Source: Allolobophora icterica (taxonomy: Eukaryota > Annelida > Clitellata > Crassiclitellata > Lumbricidae). Taken from it: DNA of 64,000 nucleotides. The stretch is taken from positions 37,950,722-38,014,721 of the forward strand of contig OY744607.1 in assembly GCA_963556255.1 (NCBI GenBank). Reading direction: 5' to 3'. The notes under the pieces are model-generated. The model worked only from the letters and a program-made list of their open reading frames with translations. It had not been told where the DNA came from and searched no databases. Below are positions 31,801 to 42,500 of the stretch, in pieces (the stretch's first letter is position 1; each line of letters starts with the position of its first letter). A program made the position numbers and the translations under genes.

Positions 31801-33509
31801 CAGTGTTTAATCTAGTCCCCCTCTTCTGGGAGGGGAAACAAGGTTTCTGGGGAGCAAAGAATTGACACAAGACTTTTTCAGCCATCTTTACAAAGTTTAG
31901 GACTTTTCCTAATTTCATCTTCAAAAGAGTTGACTTTTTTTAGTCCTTTGTCCGATTTGTAACTTTTTATACAGCAATTACTCTCTCAAAAAAGGTCGAT
32001 GACCTTTTTTTTAGGAATTCATCTCTTTGGCGGGGGAAACCATGTATCCACATGTATCGTGGGGGGGGGGATTTTCCTCCCCTAAAGGTCTCTACATTGT
32101 AATATTGCTGGCCTGTGGGGGGAAACATCAATCCTGGGGGGGCACCCACCAAAGATGTCTAGATTAACACTGGGTTTAAATGTAACTCAATTTACTGCTT
32201 CATGTGATTTGTGAAAATTGATTTTCCCTTGAAGTAATATGGTAATCATAATAATATGGTAATAAATAATGTAAATTATCCTCTTGTGGTAATCACTGGC
32301 CAACTGTGAAGATTTGCTAATTTGTTGTAAATTGTGTTGAAACTTTTGAGGTGAAAAGGGGCTTTACTTACAAGTGAAACTCGGATTGTCCTGTCTTTAC
32401 TACGACTTATTTGCATCATCGAAGTTTCATATTTATGTCAATGAAAGCGTAAAAGTTGATCCTTTGCCTCGAGTTGAGCATCTGCATGTTTTCCCAATCA
32501 ACAAGACTTGCCAGAAGTAACTCACATGTATGCTCAGAAAAGATGATTCAGACAAGTCACTTCAAAGGTGGCCTGACAACATGCTTTAAGCAAATGCATG
32601 CATGGATTTTATTTGAAACTTGCAGAATGTGGCTGATTGTTGGTGTGCATTCTTTTTCACCCATCAATAGCAGTGTGATTTCAATTGTAGTTGAATTTGA
32701 ATCATATGTATTTTGTTGACAGTTTCTTGAGAATGACTTTGTTGGAACAAGGAAGGATGATGCCAAAGCCATGACGGTCGACGACTTCCACACGTTGCTT
32801 ACACTAACCCGGTATGAGTTTTTGGTCAATGCTCTCATTTTCTGTTTCACGGCAGTTTGTTCTGCCAGTGTTTTGCTATTCACCGTTTGAGTTAGAAAAA
32901 CCAGTTCTTTGCTAGAGGCCATTACAATCATCACCTTGTAAATTCATGATTTTAACATGGAGTTCAGCATTCCCCACAATGTTCATTAGCAAAATCAACA
33001 ATGCCTCGTCATATTGCCCAAGATAGTGTCCCATTAGGTTTGAACTTTAAACGGTATGTAAACAGACAAACCACAGGAACAGACTATATTAAATTGTATG
33101 GTGAGCAGTCTATGTAAATGAGACGTACTTAACTCTAATGACGAGCGTGTACTAAACTGCATGGAAAACTAATCCCTCGCGTCGTTGAAGGATTAAAGAC
33201 ATCACATTTAGTGTTGAGATATGTACAGGCACAAATGCATTTGTTATACCTCCCCGAAACGTTTACTTGTACTGTTTAGGTAGTCTTCAAACCATGGAAT
33301 GACAATTTTGACGAGTTTTGACAGAGGCACACGTAACTTAACCTTTTTATACTTTTTGGCAATAGGTCAAAAATGTAAGTGTGAAACCATTTGTGGTTTA
33401 CAGGTTGCTGTCGTTGAGTCATGGCAAGAAGAGTCCTACTGAGGAGATGTGGATCAAAGCAAAGGCCATGGAACACGATCGAAAGCACAGGATCATTAGT
33501 CAGCACTAG
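20784..33509 (+). CDS. MCMBP: MCM-binding protein (mini-chromosome maintenance complex-binding protein), complete, 15 exons
   Basis: Exons: 20784-20841, 22997-23079, 23744-23926, 24529-24630, 24966-25236, 25701-25780, 26382-26479, 27896-28062, 28370-28481, 28927-29044, 29836-30001, 30725-30858, 31555-31719, 32723-32811, 33404-33509. Phases match throughout and the total is 1932 nt (643 aa, close to the vertebrate length). MCMBP binds MCM3-7 in the nucleus, chaperones newly made MCM complexes and can unload MCM2-7. Visible conserved blocks are NPLGIIDQLF near the N-terminus, CLVRFRCMIQDMFDPEFF, SLVPRIHAILVNHL, GDRLAAEYLLCHLISTVY, ALGKFSLNLSNCP, NFVPRKDYKLNRLQMG, NVITWQRLDYDF and a basic C-terminus. 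Exon 5 is a low-complexity linker with an NLS-like RPKR. Intron 4 is U12-type (AT start) and intron 10 starts GC. The ATG at 20784 is the first in frame. Confidence 0.95.
20864..21034 (-). repeat. tRNA-derived SINE, minus strand, MCMBP intron 1
   Basis: Read on the minus strand it begins 'gggacgccgtggtataacgg' (A-box-like) and continues to 'gagggtcgcatgttcaagcc' (B-box-like), then a unique body with 'gaggaaggcaacggcaaaac'. It is related in layout to the SINE at 41980-42225. Confidence 0.6.
21503..21961. mobile_element. hAT-like MITE, TIR TAGGGGTCAGCCGG, perfect TSD
   Basis: The element is 459 bp with perfect 14-bp terminal inverted repeats TAGGGGTCAGCCGG. ACTGGTAG flanks both sides (21495-21502 and 21962-21969). 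The interior contains paired 'attcgcctcggcaaatac' and 'aaatactcggattcggtac' words near opposite ends. A truncated relative lies at 221-395. MCMBP intron 1. Confidence 0.93.
21975..22400. repeat. Interspersed repeat rich in gactgac/ttagcgact words
   Basis: 'gtccccggagtcagtcactg' and the succeeding 'ttaccgactgagttactgag', 'gacttagtcgactgg' match 50335-50490. The tail region 'aagtattaagtgagtgacgt' to 'acttgcgggcttaaagacag' resembles 52710-52780. It is probably two ends of one diverged element type whose full structure I cannot define. Confidence 0.45.
23157..23672. repeat. Pair of 55-bp direct repeats in MCMBP intron 2
   Basis: 'tcttcagttacttgagatgg' with 'gtgaagttgtggtctgacac' and 'acggaatgtgt' at 23160-23213 recurs at 23616-23668 with two or three substitutions. 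This leaves about 400 bp between copies, so either a segmental copy or the ends of an unrecognised insertion. Confidence 0.75.
23996..24320. mobile_element. hAT MITE with perfect 8-bp TSD, MCMBP intron 3
   Basis: It is 325 bp and starts CAGTGTTTACCAAAGTGGG. The right end 'aatttgggaatcagtg' has inverse CACTGATTCCCAAATT, giving imperfect inverted termini. ATCTAAGC flanks both sides (23988-23995 and 24321-24328). Internal 'gggttcc' motifs recur every 60-100 bp. No frame. Confidence 0.9.
24631..24965 (+). other. U12-type (minor spliceosome) intron, AT start, in MCMBP
   Basis: Exon 4 ends GCAAAAGAA and the intron begins ATATCCTTT, an exact match to the U12 5' splice-site consensus (RTATCCTTT). 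No usable GT donor lies in phase nearby. At the 3' end 'gtacctaact' (24946-24955) resembles the U12 branch site TTCCTTAACT, about 13 nt before 'attttag|gac'. Splicing at that AG keeps phase 0 (AT-AG). Splicing three bases later at 'ggac|cat' would give AT-AC and also keeps frame. Confidence 0.85.
25798..25854. repeat. (TA)n microsatellite
   Basis: About 28 TA units in MCMBP intron 6, ending in a short CA run. Confidence 0.97.
26867..27367. mobile_element. Tc1/mariner-like MITE bounded by TA
   Basis: The left end is TACCGTATTTTGCAGAATAT and the right end 'cttatagtccgaaaaatatggta' has inverse TACCATATTTTTCGGACTAT, giving imperfect inverted termini that start at TA. Termini of this form are common in animal MITEs. 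The two-base TA is the expected duplication but is weak evidence by itself. MCMBP intron 7. Confidence 0.55.
29045..29835 (+). other. GC-AG intron in MCMBP (intron 10)
   Basis: The donor is AAG|GCAAGT, the strong consensus for GC donors, and the acceptor is TTTTCAG|TCA. Both are phase 0 and the joined protein reads LLVAK|SHLLSL. The nearest alternative GT (GCAA|GTTTGA) would break the frame. Confidence 0.85.
30355..30555 (-). repeat. tRNA-derived SINE, minus strand, MCMBP intron 11
   Basis: The minus strand reads 'ggcatggtggccaactggtt' then 'agagcgctcagcctgtaatg', an A-box-bearing tRNA-like head. The B box is degraded. Confidence 0.5.
31130..31285 (+). repeat. Interspersed repeat shared with 61673-61840
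   Basis: Blocks 'gattagctcaagtcaactat', 'acgatttcattccaatg', 'cctgaaattttcttacc', 'cagtttgacatttgagg' and 'tttttaagttttaggcactg' occur in the same order at 61690-61835. Diverged copies. Class unknown. MCMBP intron 12. Confidence 0.7.
31801..32172. mobile_element. CAGTGTTTAATCTAG-family element with 9-bp TSD (imperfect)
   Basis: It is 372 bp with inverted termini CAGTGTTTAATCTAG and CTAGATTAACACTG (one base shorter). The flanks AGGTTAAAT and GGTTTAAAT match at 7 of 9 positions. It shares interior blocks ('ccccctcttctgggagggg', 'tttttagtc', 'ggggggaaacatcaatcctgg') with 47446-47770. MCMBP intron 13. Confidence 0.8.
33015..33105 (+). repeat. Interspersed repeat shared with 35275-35350
   Basis: 'attgcccaagatagtgtccc' and 'aggtttgaactttaaa' recur at about 35278-35325 with intervening changes. 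MCMBP intron 14. Class unknown. Confidence 0.55.
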
Positions 33510-36500
33510 ACAAGATCATGCGATAAATCGGTTTCCTTTGATTAGCCTTAAGAGACATGCTCAGTCGAATTTCTAATTGACAATGCTGCACATTAGTTGG
33601 CAGAAGATGGCTTTTGTCCTATCATGAAGCCGCTTGCTCGCCCCGACTTGTTTATCTGCAGCAATCAGTTAACCTACGGACAATTTTCAGGTCGGACTTT
33701 GCCGGGTCATGCTTTGTGGATTTAAATATATCATATTTGCTGTACATGCGTAGTTATTTGCAATCAGTGGAGCATGTGCTTTGGATCGTGTTTAAATTTT
33801 GTAAACATCTGTAGACTCGGCAGAAAGCAAGCTCCCACATTCCATGTGGAATGTAGGGGGGAGATGCTCATTTCCTTTCGTGGCATTTCCTTGTCGTGGG
33901 CTCTCAATGGATCACAGGTCCTGGATACCAGGCCAGTGATATTGCAGGACTTGATGTTTACTTCACAGCTTATGCTAGTACCAAATGATATGGCTTGTGA
34001 CAGAGGCATGCGTGTGCAGACAACTTGCTCAGGGTCGTTACACGGAGTTGAACCCACAACCACATGATCCATGAGCAAGCTTATTATCGATAGACCACCG
34101 TTCCACCAATCAGCAGAAAGGAACAGGACAAACACTGCACAGCACACCAGTAAAGTCATCTGTAATTTTTAAGTGTAATTAGAAATTTGTATAGCTTCGC
34201 TACAAAAGTAACCAAGTGGAGATGCTCTCTGTGCTAATCTAAACGATGAGAAATGTCGAAAGAACAGAATATTATTCATCAGTTAGCAAACATTGTTCAG
34301 ATAATTAGAAGAGTTGCAGGTAATTAGACGAGTTGCAGGTGGCAGGCTCATGCGCACATGCAGGGCCCAACCAACCAACCGATTAGACATGTTCAGAGTC
34401 CTGATATACAAACTGGCAGCCTATTTGGACATGTTACGCATCCAGGTCAATTGTTACTGTACAGATATCATCACATCCTGCCTTAAGAACCAGGACACTG
34501 GTATTTGTTTTCAAATTGCTGCAGTTTCAACAAGAACTGCAATGTATTTAATGTAATCGAATCGGACGAGGCGGTCCTATTACATGCCTCATCTGGCCAA
34601 TAACAGATGTGCCCGAAAGCTTTCAAAATATGAATCACACAGCTGGTGGTTATTGGTTTTTCTGCCTCGTCTTTTGACACAACCAGCAACTTGTCCCTGG
34701 ATCATATCACCCAACACTTGACGGCAAGTATGATACATAAAACATTTTCAGCATTCACTCCTCGCTGGGTCTTGATTGTGACCCATGATGAAGCTGGTCA
34801 TCCTAATGCAGCACAAAAGTAGCTTTTGTTTAAACTTTCCTTGCCTTAGTTTACATTATATTGCCAAATACGAAATCGGATTCTTTGTACATCAATAATT
34901 CCACTGGACTACACAAGACTGTTCATCATGTTAAACATCATCTGTTCCTTTCCAGTTATTCATTCAGTCACTGAATTTCACAGATGTCTGCAATATCAGA
35001 GAATGCCCCAAAGCACTGCATACATGGCTAACATAAAACAGATCTCTAACAGGACTGCAGTCTCTTACTAAGTGTTGTAGAGATGCATCAGAAATTCCAT
35101 TCAATGTCTGTAATCTACACCGGACCCTTCATTGCGTGTGAATCACTGCAACACGAATTCCAATACAATGCAGATGGGTAATGTACTTTAATCCCGCTTT
35201 AGATTACAAGCTCATCATAATGCAACCTGGTTATGACCATACTGTTATAGGCTTCCAGAGGTAACCAGGTTCCAGCATATTGCCCAAGATATAATGTGTT
35301 CATCAGGTTTGAACTTTAAATAAAGGAAACATGTAAATGGAATGAATTCAACAGGAAAGTATGTCTAATGCACGGTCATTTTCCTTCGAAGATGTTTACC
35401 ACCTGTACGAAACAGAAACAACCTTAACTGTATACAGAAAATTAGATGTGAATACCGAAATGCTCATTGATTTAAAAGTGACCATGGTCATTTCCAGCCA
35501 GTAGCCACAACTTAACCAAGACGTATTTCATTAGCCAGTCGTTCACTTACTTTCCCTCTGATTTAACAGACTTCACTGACTTCCATTCCACCATCCTTAG
35601 GAATGCCACACATTGCCATTAATCCAATGATCTGCTAGCAGCTTAACTAGGAACAAAACTGCATCTACTGATCTTGCAGCAGACTTAAAATTACCTTGTC
35701 TTATTTCAATTTCTAGATTATCTACATGTACCGGTCTCAATGTTCAAAACTAAAAACTGCAACTATTCCTCCTGAGGTTTACCAATACACCTCTATGAAC
35801 TTGGACTAAACAAGCTAAACTAATCCTCACAAGCACATCTCGATCCAACAAGTAACCGAAATGGACTGAATTATTTGGCAGCTACATCAACATCCTCAAC
35901 ACATGCTCCGGTTCTACGAACATAACATTACTGTGCCATTACCAGTTTCACTAGTATGGTCATTACAGTTATAAAGCAGGTGATCCAAATGAGCACTCGG
36001 TTCTGCTATAAAATTCGCCAACAAAACAGTTTTAGACATATGCAGCAAGTCATTCACTTCTGTAGGTAATGAATTTCTGCTTTAACATATATCTAGTTTT
36101 CAGTCCGCATTTGGCATACGGTTAGCATGTGCTAACTGCTATCATCTTGAAATAGGGTAATCAGATGGTCCAACCAACAGTCCTGAAAGCTCAGCAATTT
36201 CACAGCACAAATTTTTGGAACTAAGCAACTATCCGATTCTAACAGCAAGTCAGTGTAAGCCCAAAAAGGTATACGATAATTTATTAATTATAAACTTGTA
36301 GAACTGATGGCCAGCCCATCTTTAAACGATGGGCAATGACCATAATAAAGTCCAAAACAGATTGGCAGCTGACTTTGGTCATCAGTTTTATGACAGAATT
36401 TGAGTGAATTATGTAAATTAGACGATTAACATTTGTTACCTAAAAATACATTATTTAAAAATCAATTAATTTTCAAGTCGTGTGCACAAAGTGAAACAAG

Positions 36501-36580
36501 CAGCCCACTTCTGACGGCTGGAAACAACCAATTTCCGGTTCTACAACGTTTTATTTCTAGAATTTTTTGTAGTCCTAAAC
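33510..36580. other. Convergent intergenic region MCMBP-TRIB, includes both 3' UTRs
   Basis: No further gene is seen. A minus-strand tRNA-derived SINE is at about 33840-34110. A TTTATT at 36550 (AATAAA on the minus strand) is only about 25 nt beyond the TRIB stop, and another (36279-36284) about 300 nt beyond is a better TRIB polyadenylation candidate. The rest is AT-rich unique sequence. Confidence 0.5.
33840..34110 (-). repeat. tRNA-derived SINE, minus strand
   Basis: The minus strand begins 'ggtggaacggtggtctatcg' and has a clear B box 'gtgggttcaactccgtg'. The body then runs to about 33840. It lies just beyond the MCMBP stop codon, possibly within its 3' UTR. Confidence 0.6.
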
Positions 36581-39500
36581 TTAATCTTTAAGCTCTGTGA
36601 CAGACTTATGAAACAGGTCACCGAATAAATCACCATCATCCACTTCGATCCTGATTTCAGGAACTCTCTGATCCTGCTCCGTGATGGTTACGTCGCTCCT
36701 CGGCGGAGCGGCGATTTTCAGACGGCAACTAGTGAACCAGGGATGAGTGGAAATTTCGGCAATCGACAGACGTTCCGAGGGTTTCGTTCGTAGGATGTTC
36801 TTTATCAGGCATTTGGCCCGAGGTGATATGCTATCTGGGATACTGTAGTATCCGTGCCGAATTTTTTTGAATAGGATGCCCACATCGGTGTCATGGAAAG
36901 GATACTGGCCGATTAGCATCGTGTAGAGGACAACCCCAAGGCTCCAGACGTCGGCTGCTTTGCCAGAATAACCATGTGTGGAGTAGAGAATTTCGGGGCT
37001 GACATAGGCTGGACATCCGTGCTTATCTGTCATCTGATCATCATCCGGATCATTCAGTACATGCGCTTCTTCAAGACCATTCAACAAGAGATGCGTTCTA
37101 CAACAAAAATATTTTTAGTTTTAGGAAGAAATTAGCCATATCTGCAACACTTCTAACAGGACAGCGGGTCCAGCAATGATAGTCACAGCAATGCAGCCTA
37201 GTGTTTGGAATACTACATTGCCAGGGTCAGTGTGTATGAGGAGGTCACAAACTAGTTGGTCGTAAACGGCTTTTCCGGACCAAGTAGGCTGTGACTAGCG
37301 GCCAATGGTGTGCATGAACTTAGTTTAAGAGCGGGCCTAGCTAGTCAGAGACCGAAATGGGCATGGTCAAACTAAAATTGATGTGGTAAACTCTGGCCAG
37401 CATCAATAGTTATGTGGTTGTGGGCGATCACACATGCGCAAATGTATTTATAGGATTTTTATGCCCGTTCTGTATGACTTGATATGGGTCTGATTTTAAT
37501 CTACCTTGATCAACCAAGTTCCATCTTAGACTTCTCTATGGTACATGTGCGTCCCTAATTAAGCGGGACATTGGTCCCTTTATTGCATATTGTGTTATTG
37601 CTTGCTTTTCTTCATTGATTGTTTTAAACAATAAATTGAATGGAATTGAAATTGTCAAAACATGCTGACATTGTCCGAGAACGAGCTGAGTGGATTTCGG
37701 CGATCCCTGTTTACGGACTGTCGAAATCCTCTCTAACTTCTTCTAACCCGATGAACCACAGCCTCCGCCATCTTCCTGCTCGTACTACGCCAGACTAGTC
37801 AATTTACGTCTGGCTGTCCAGTGGCGTAGCCTTGGTCTGGACCAAGCTCACTAAGACGTCGACATGCATGCCGATCTTATCTGTTAGTCAGGCTTAGAGC
37901 CAAAACTGGCTTGGGCTAGAACTTGCGACCTGCTCATACATGCGGCCCCAGGAGTACTGCCAATTTAATCATTCTTATGCAGTGCAAACAGACATTTCAT
38001 AACTTTCCATGGGAGTATAGCAAGGGATGCAAAGTCTAAACAATGAAGCAGTCACAACTTTTTACCAAATGTCACCTCAAGGATAACAGATGGAATTGGT
38101 CTGTTATCATAACAATAAAAAGCCTAACACTAAACCTTGAAACATACTGTTTGACCAGGTTCATACAACATCGCAAAAATCACACTACGCAAGTGTTTCC
38201 ACAACTATTTCCACAACAATGAACTAATCGTCATCAGCAGCAACAAAACAAGTCTGGCATTTCACAGCCGTGCCAAGCACGTCTGCAAACTAATTAATCA
38301 CAAATCCACTCAGCCTGAAGCTTTGCCAATCTGCTGCCACTGGAAATAATGTCATATTCAATTTACACAGCGTTGGAAAACAATCCAACACAATGCTGCA
38401 AAACAGATCCAGAGAAAAACAAAACCTCCCCCAGCCTACATATCCTCTGAGTCACAAAGGCAGGTGATATGACATCAGCCTATTTAAATTGTTTCTATGT
38501 TGGGTGAATGCCTGATCAGTGCCCTATTATAATTCTGAGACATAATAGTACTAGCTGATCCCATCAGAGGCTGAAAACAGTCAGCAAATTCCAAAGTGCA
38601 CTGTTTATGTTGCCACCCAAAACAAGCCACCCAGTTTTGTAGCTGTAGTTCTAGTTGAAATTCTGAGAAACCAAAACACATTGATAAAATAAATATTGCC
38701 TTTAAACACAGCCTTCTCAGAAGGATAGCAAGCCAGTACCACCCATCCAAGAGTCTAGGCATATTTAGCATTCTATCAGTTAAGCAAAGTCATTCGTCAC
38801 AAAGTTTGACACGTAATTAAATTTCTAAGACTAGTCCTTGCTCAAGCTCAGGGCTAATTCAAACTGCTTGCCCTGAACTGATGCAGATCAAGAACTTCCT
38901 GGCAAAAATCAAGTTTCTGTGTTTTCATCTCTCTCAAGCGTTCTGGAAGCCTATTGGCAAGCCAGAGGTTATCAGAAAGGAAACAGAACTTCAAACAATC
39001 CTACAAGGTCATTGGGTTAACACTCCACACTCCTATCAGGGTTGGCTAATAATGGCTGTGAATGAAAAAATTTGCTCTCAAGTCTTCTGAATCAAGTTGC
39101 CTTGAAAATGTAGACACAGAGCTAATGTTTACTGGAAAACTATAAGCAAAACAGAAGTAAATATGTAATGGAAATAATATCCCAGTCCCACAATAGAGGC
39201 GGCATGATTGCTAGCTCCAGACAAGAAACAAGAAATGTAATAAACCTGTCTGTCACCATGACAGAGTTGTATGGTCTCGAGACTCAGTCTCGGTCTCGAG
39301 ACGTCTCGAGATAGGTTTTTTAATGTCTCAGTCTCGTCTCAGTCTCGGGAACCCACTGTCTCGTCTCGGTCTCGGTCTCGAAGCAATTTCTCGAATTTTT
39401 AGAAACTGTCTTGAAGCGAAAGTCTTGTTCTGTCTCGAACAAGCGGTCTCTATAAGTCTTGCGACAAATGTCTTTATTTCTAGCGCTATAAAAATGTCCT

Positions 39501-42500
39501 GGGTCGATATGAGCAGATAACTCGGAAGTCAGATGTGCCAATCAAACCGGAAGTTCTGAAAAACGGTCTTTCTAGAAACTCTGGTGAACTTGAAATCGGC
39601 TATTGGAAAGATCATTTTGTAATTCATTTCAAGTTAGAAAGAAAGTGCAAGAAAATGTCTCATACAGAACCTGAAGTAGTCAAGTACGCAATGTGGTCAT
39701 GGACAAAGAAAAGAAATGGCATGCCGTTTATCGCTGGCGTGAAGTCACCATAAAGATCCTCAAGCATAAACTCGATGTTGTTCCCATCGTTTCGATGGGA
39801 ACAACATCGAGTTTATGCTTGAGGATCTTGTATTCATAGACGTAATGGTATTTAAGAATAGCGGGGAAACTGCATGAATTTTTATCGCGGTAAATGCGAC
39901 GACTGAGTGCCTGTGTATATAAACAATATGGCCACCACTGACTTCGCACCAATAGAGCGCTGCTAGCTATATGATGACTTGTCTCATAGTGCATACACAG
40001 GCACTCAGTCTTCGCATTTACCATACTGTAGTAAATGCCAATAATGTCTTGTACTGTCTTGGACCTCGTGTCTTGGTCTCGGTCTCGGTCTCGGCACCTC
40101 ATTGTCTTGGTCTCGTCTCGGTCTCGGCACCTCATTGTCTTGGTCTCGTCTCGGTCTCGGCACCTCATTGTCTCGGTCTCGTCTCGGTCTCGAAGTTTAA
40201 AGTCTTGCATACAACACTGCACCATGAAGCCTCTGAACATCAGAGCTGCATTTACAGTGAATCAAAAATCCATATGGTTTTTAAATTTGGCAGCATTCCA
40301 CTAGCAAACCAACCTGTTTTTACAGGGTTTTGACATACTGTCTGTAACGAAAGGATGCCAAGAAGCCTGGACACTGCTAACTGTAATTTCACACCCCCTG
40401 TTGGCAGATGGTGCTGCAAAGTTCCTCTTGCATATTTTGATAAGGGTGCTACAGATTCCCAGGTCAAGGATGCTTCAACTTACATAATCTTTAAGTTACC
40501 TCTGTTAATAGCTTTGGTAGACCACACTAACAATCCATGATGATATTAAAAATGAGGCAAACAGGTATATTAACTAAAATCTTCACATTTCATTAACACG
40601 CTGCACTAGACATCTTTTTTCATCCGGATTTACAGACACATTCTTCAAAAGTGAAGTCCACAAACAGCAGAAAATGAGGGGGTAAGAATCTTGAAGACAT
40701 CACAGCAGTTCCAATCCAGTATGGTCCTACACAAAACTTTTTACGTCTGTTAGATATAGATATTTTTCTGCACAATTTAATACTCCGCATATTTGAGAGG
40801 CTCCTAAAAGGCGCCATATACATATCCTGATACAAAGGTCACAGTAATTGATCTACCTACTGATAGTATTATGTATATAAACATTCTCTCTCCACAATAA
40901 TATCCGCCAAATATGATCCACAAGTTTTTTAAGCTACTAAAATCTTAATTTATTCATAATATACGCAGCAACTGCTTTCCCATTAAGCATCGACTCAATT
41001 CTCTTATATTTACCTTCCAGAATCTTTGAAAACAAACTTTCTCAGTTTAAGATCTCGTATGATCACTCCGCTCTGATGACAGTGATCGACAGCAGAAACG
41101 ATCTGACTGAAAAGATCATTAGCCTCCGACTCGCGCAACCGACGCTGGCGTCGGATGTACGAATGAAGATCCTCGAACTGGCGTTGGAATATCACATAAG
41201 CACTGCTACTGTCCAGCAGGATCTCCTCGATGTTGCTGATGTTCGGATGGTAACCTACTGCCCAGTAGGGTGCAAGGATCTCACGATATTTGTTCAGTGG
41301 TATGATCTGTAAGACAGAATAAAAATAACATGAGCCAACAGGCCCTTTGGACGGTGAAAATTATTTTGGACGGGTGAAAATGATTCTGGACGGGCATAAA
41401 TTGTGTAAGATTCTCTTGCAGCACCATCCAGTTCCTTCTCTAAAGCCACTGCCAGCGTTCAGATGACAATTCTGTAAGGAGTAGAGGTTGATATTAGGCT
41501 CTGTAAACAGCATACGGGCACTGCAGTCAGACTCGTAGGGCAACCGGACTGGCGGTTGTGACTTCGTACGCTCACTGCATCAGGCGATCACGACTTTGAT
41601 GCTTTTGGACTGTAGGCAACTCTGTATTTCTGGATAAGGGCCTGTGAGCCAATCATGGGGACATGTCAAGCATGTGTACTGTACAGAATCATAAAAATTT
41701 TCTGATATCCTGTACAACCCTCATGTGGGGCTCAAAATACCGTTTCTGACCATCAGCAAAGCGAAAAAATACAACAAAAGCAATTTAAAAAGCGACACAA
41801 TAATGATGCATCCTGCATATACAGCAGATTTATCAGTTATACTTTCATAATCAGTGGTTAGTAGCGTCATAACCAGCCTTAGTCTGCTTTATGGTTGAAT
41901 CCATACTGCTAAACATTGCCATCTACACATCAACCCTGACTATATTCTTATCATTATTTAAAATCATTAAAAGCTTTACAATATTTATTTATTTATTTAT
42001 TCCGGATATTTCTATAGCGCCTCTTCAAGTCAACTACTACTTCTACTCAGAGGCGCTCCCAACTACAGCATTGATACTGTGCCGGAGTTTTCACGCCGAA
42101 GCGCCATGAGCAATTGCGAGTGAAGGACTTGCCCAAGGTCCGTACGCAGCGGCTAGAGTGGGATTCGAACCTGCAACCCTCCGGTCACAAGGCGCCGAAC
42201 TTACCACTGAGCCACCACGCCCCAATAAACTAAACCAAACAAATGTCAATAACCTAAACAGTAGTGCAGGCCTCCAATCAAGTTTAAGGAAATTAAAAAC
42301 CAGTTTCAGACAATACTTTAAAGGTCTATGTGTAGTTAGATCAAGTATACAAACATTGTCATCAATCTTTCAAAATTCTACTTTTCCAGGTAACTACAGT
42401 TGAAATATTATTGTCTCCATTTACTCAGCACATTTTAACTCAGGGCTGAAAATAGCCAAAATAATTACGTAGGCACATGATTCACTTGAATCCATTAAAC

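Larger units (their letters stand above)
39262..40219. mobile_element. hAT-like element with GTCTCG repeats, 8-bp TSD
   Basis: It is 958 bp. The left end is CAGAGTTGTATGGTCTCGAG and the right end 'gcatacaacactg' has inverse CAGTGTTGTATGC. CACCATGA flanks both sides (39254-39261 and 40220-40227). Both subterminal zones are built of 'gtctcggtctcg' words, and the right side is a 33-bp tandem repeat ('cggcacctcattgtcttgg' plus 'tctcgtctcggtct', 3-4 units, about 40092-40190). It contains the perfect hairpin at 39753-39829 and the foldback at 39889-40022. TRIB intron 2. Confidence 0.88.

Noticed and set aside
42100..42225. Functional tRNA gene on the minus strand (good A and B boxes)
   Set aside because: It is followed by a SINE body and an (AAAT)n tail, so it is the head of a retroposon.
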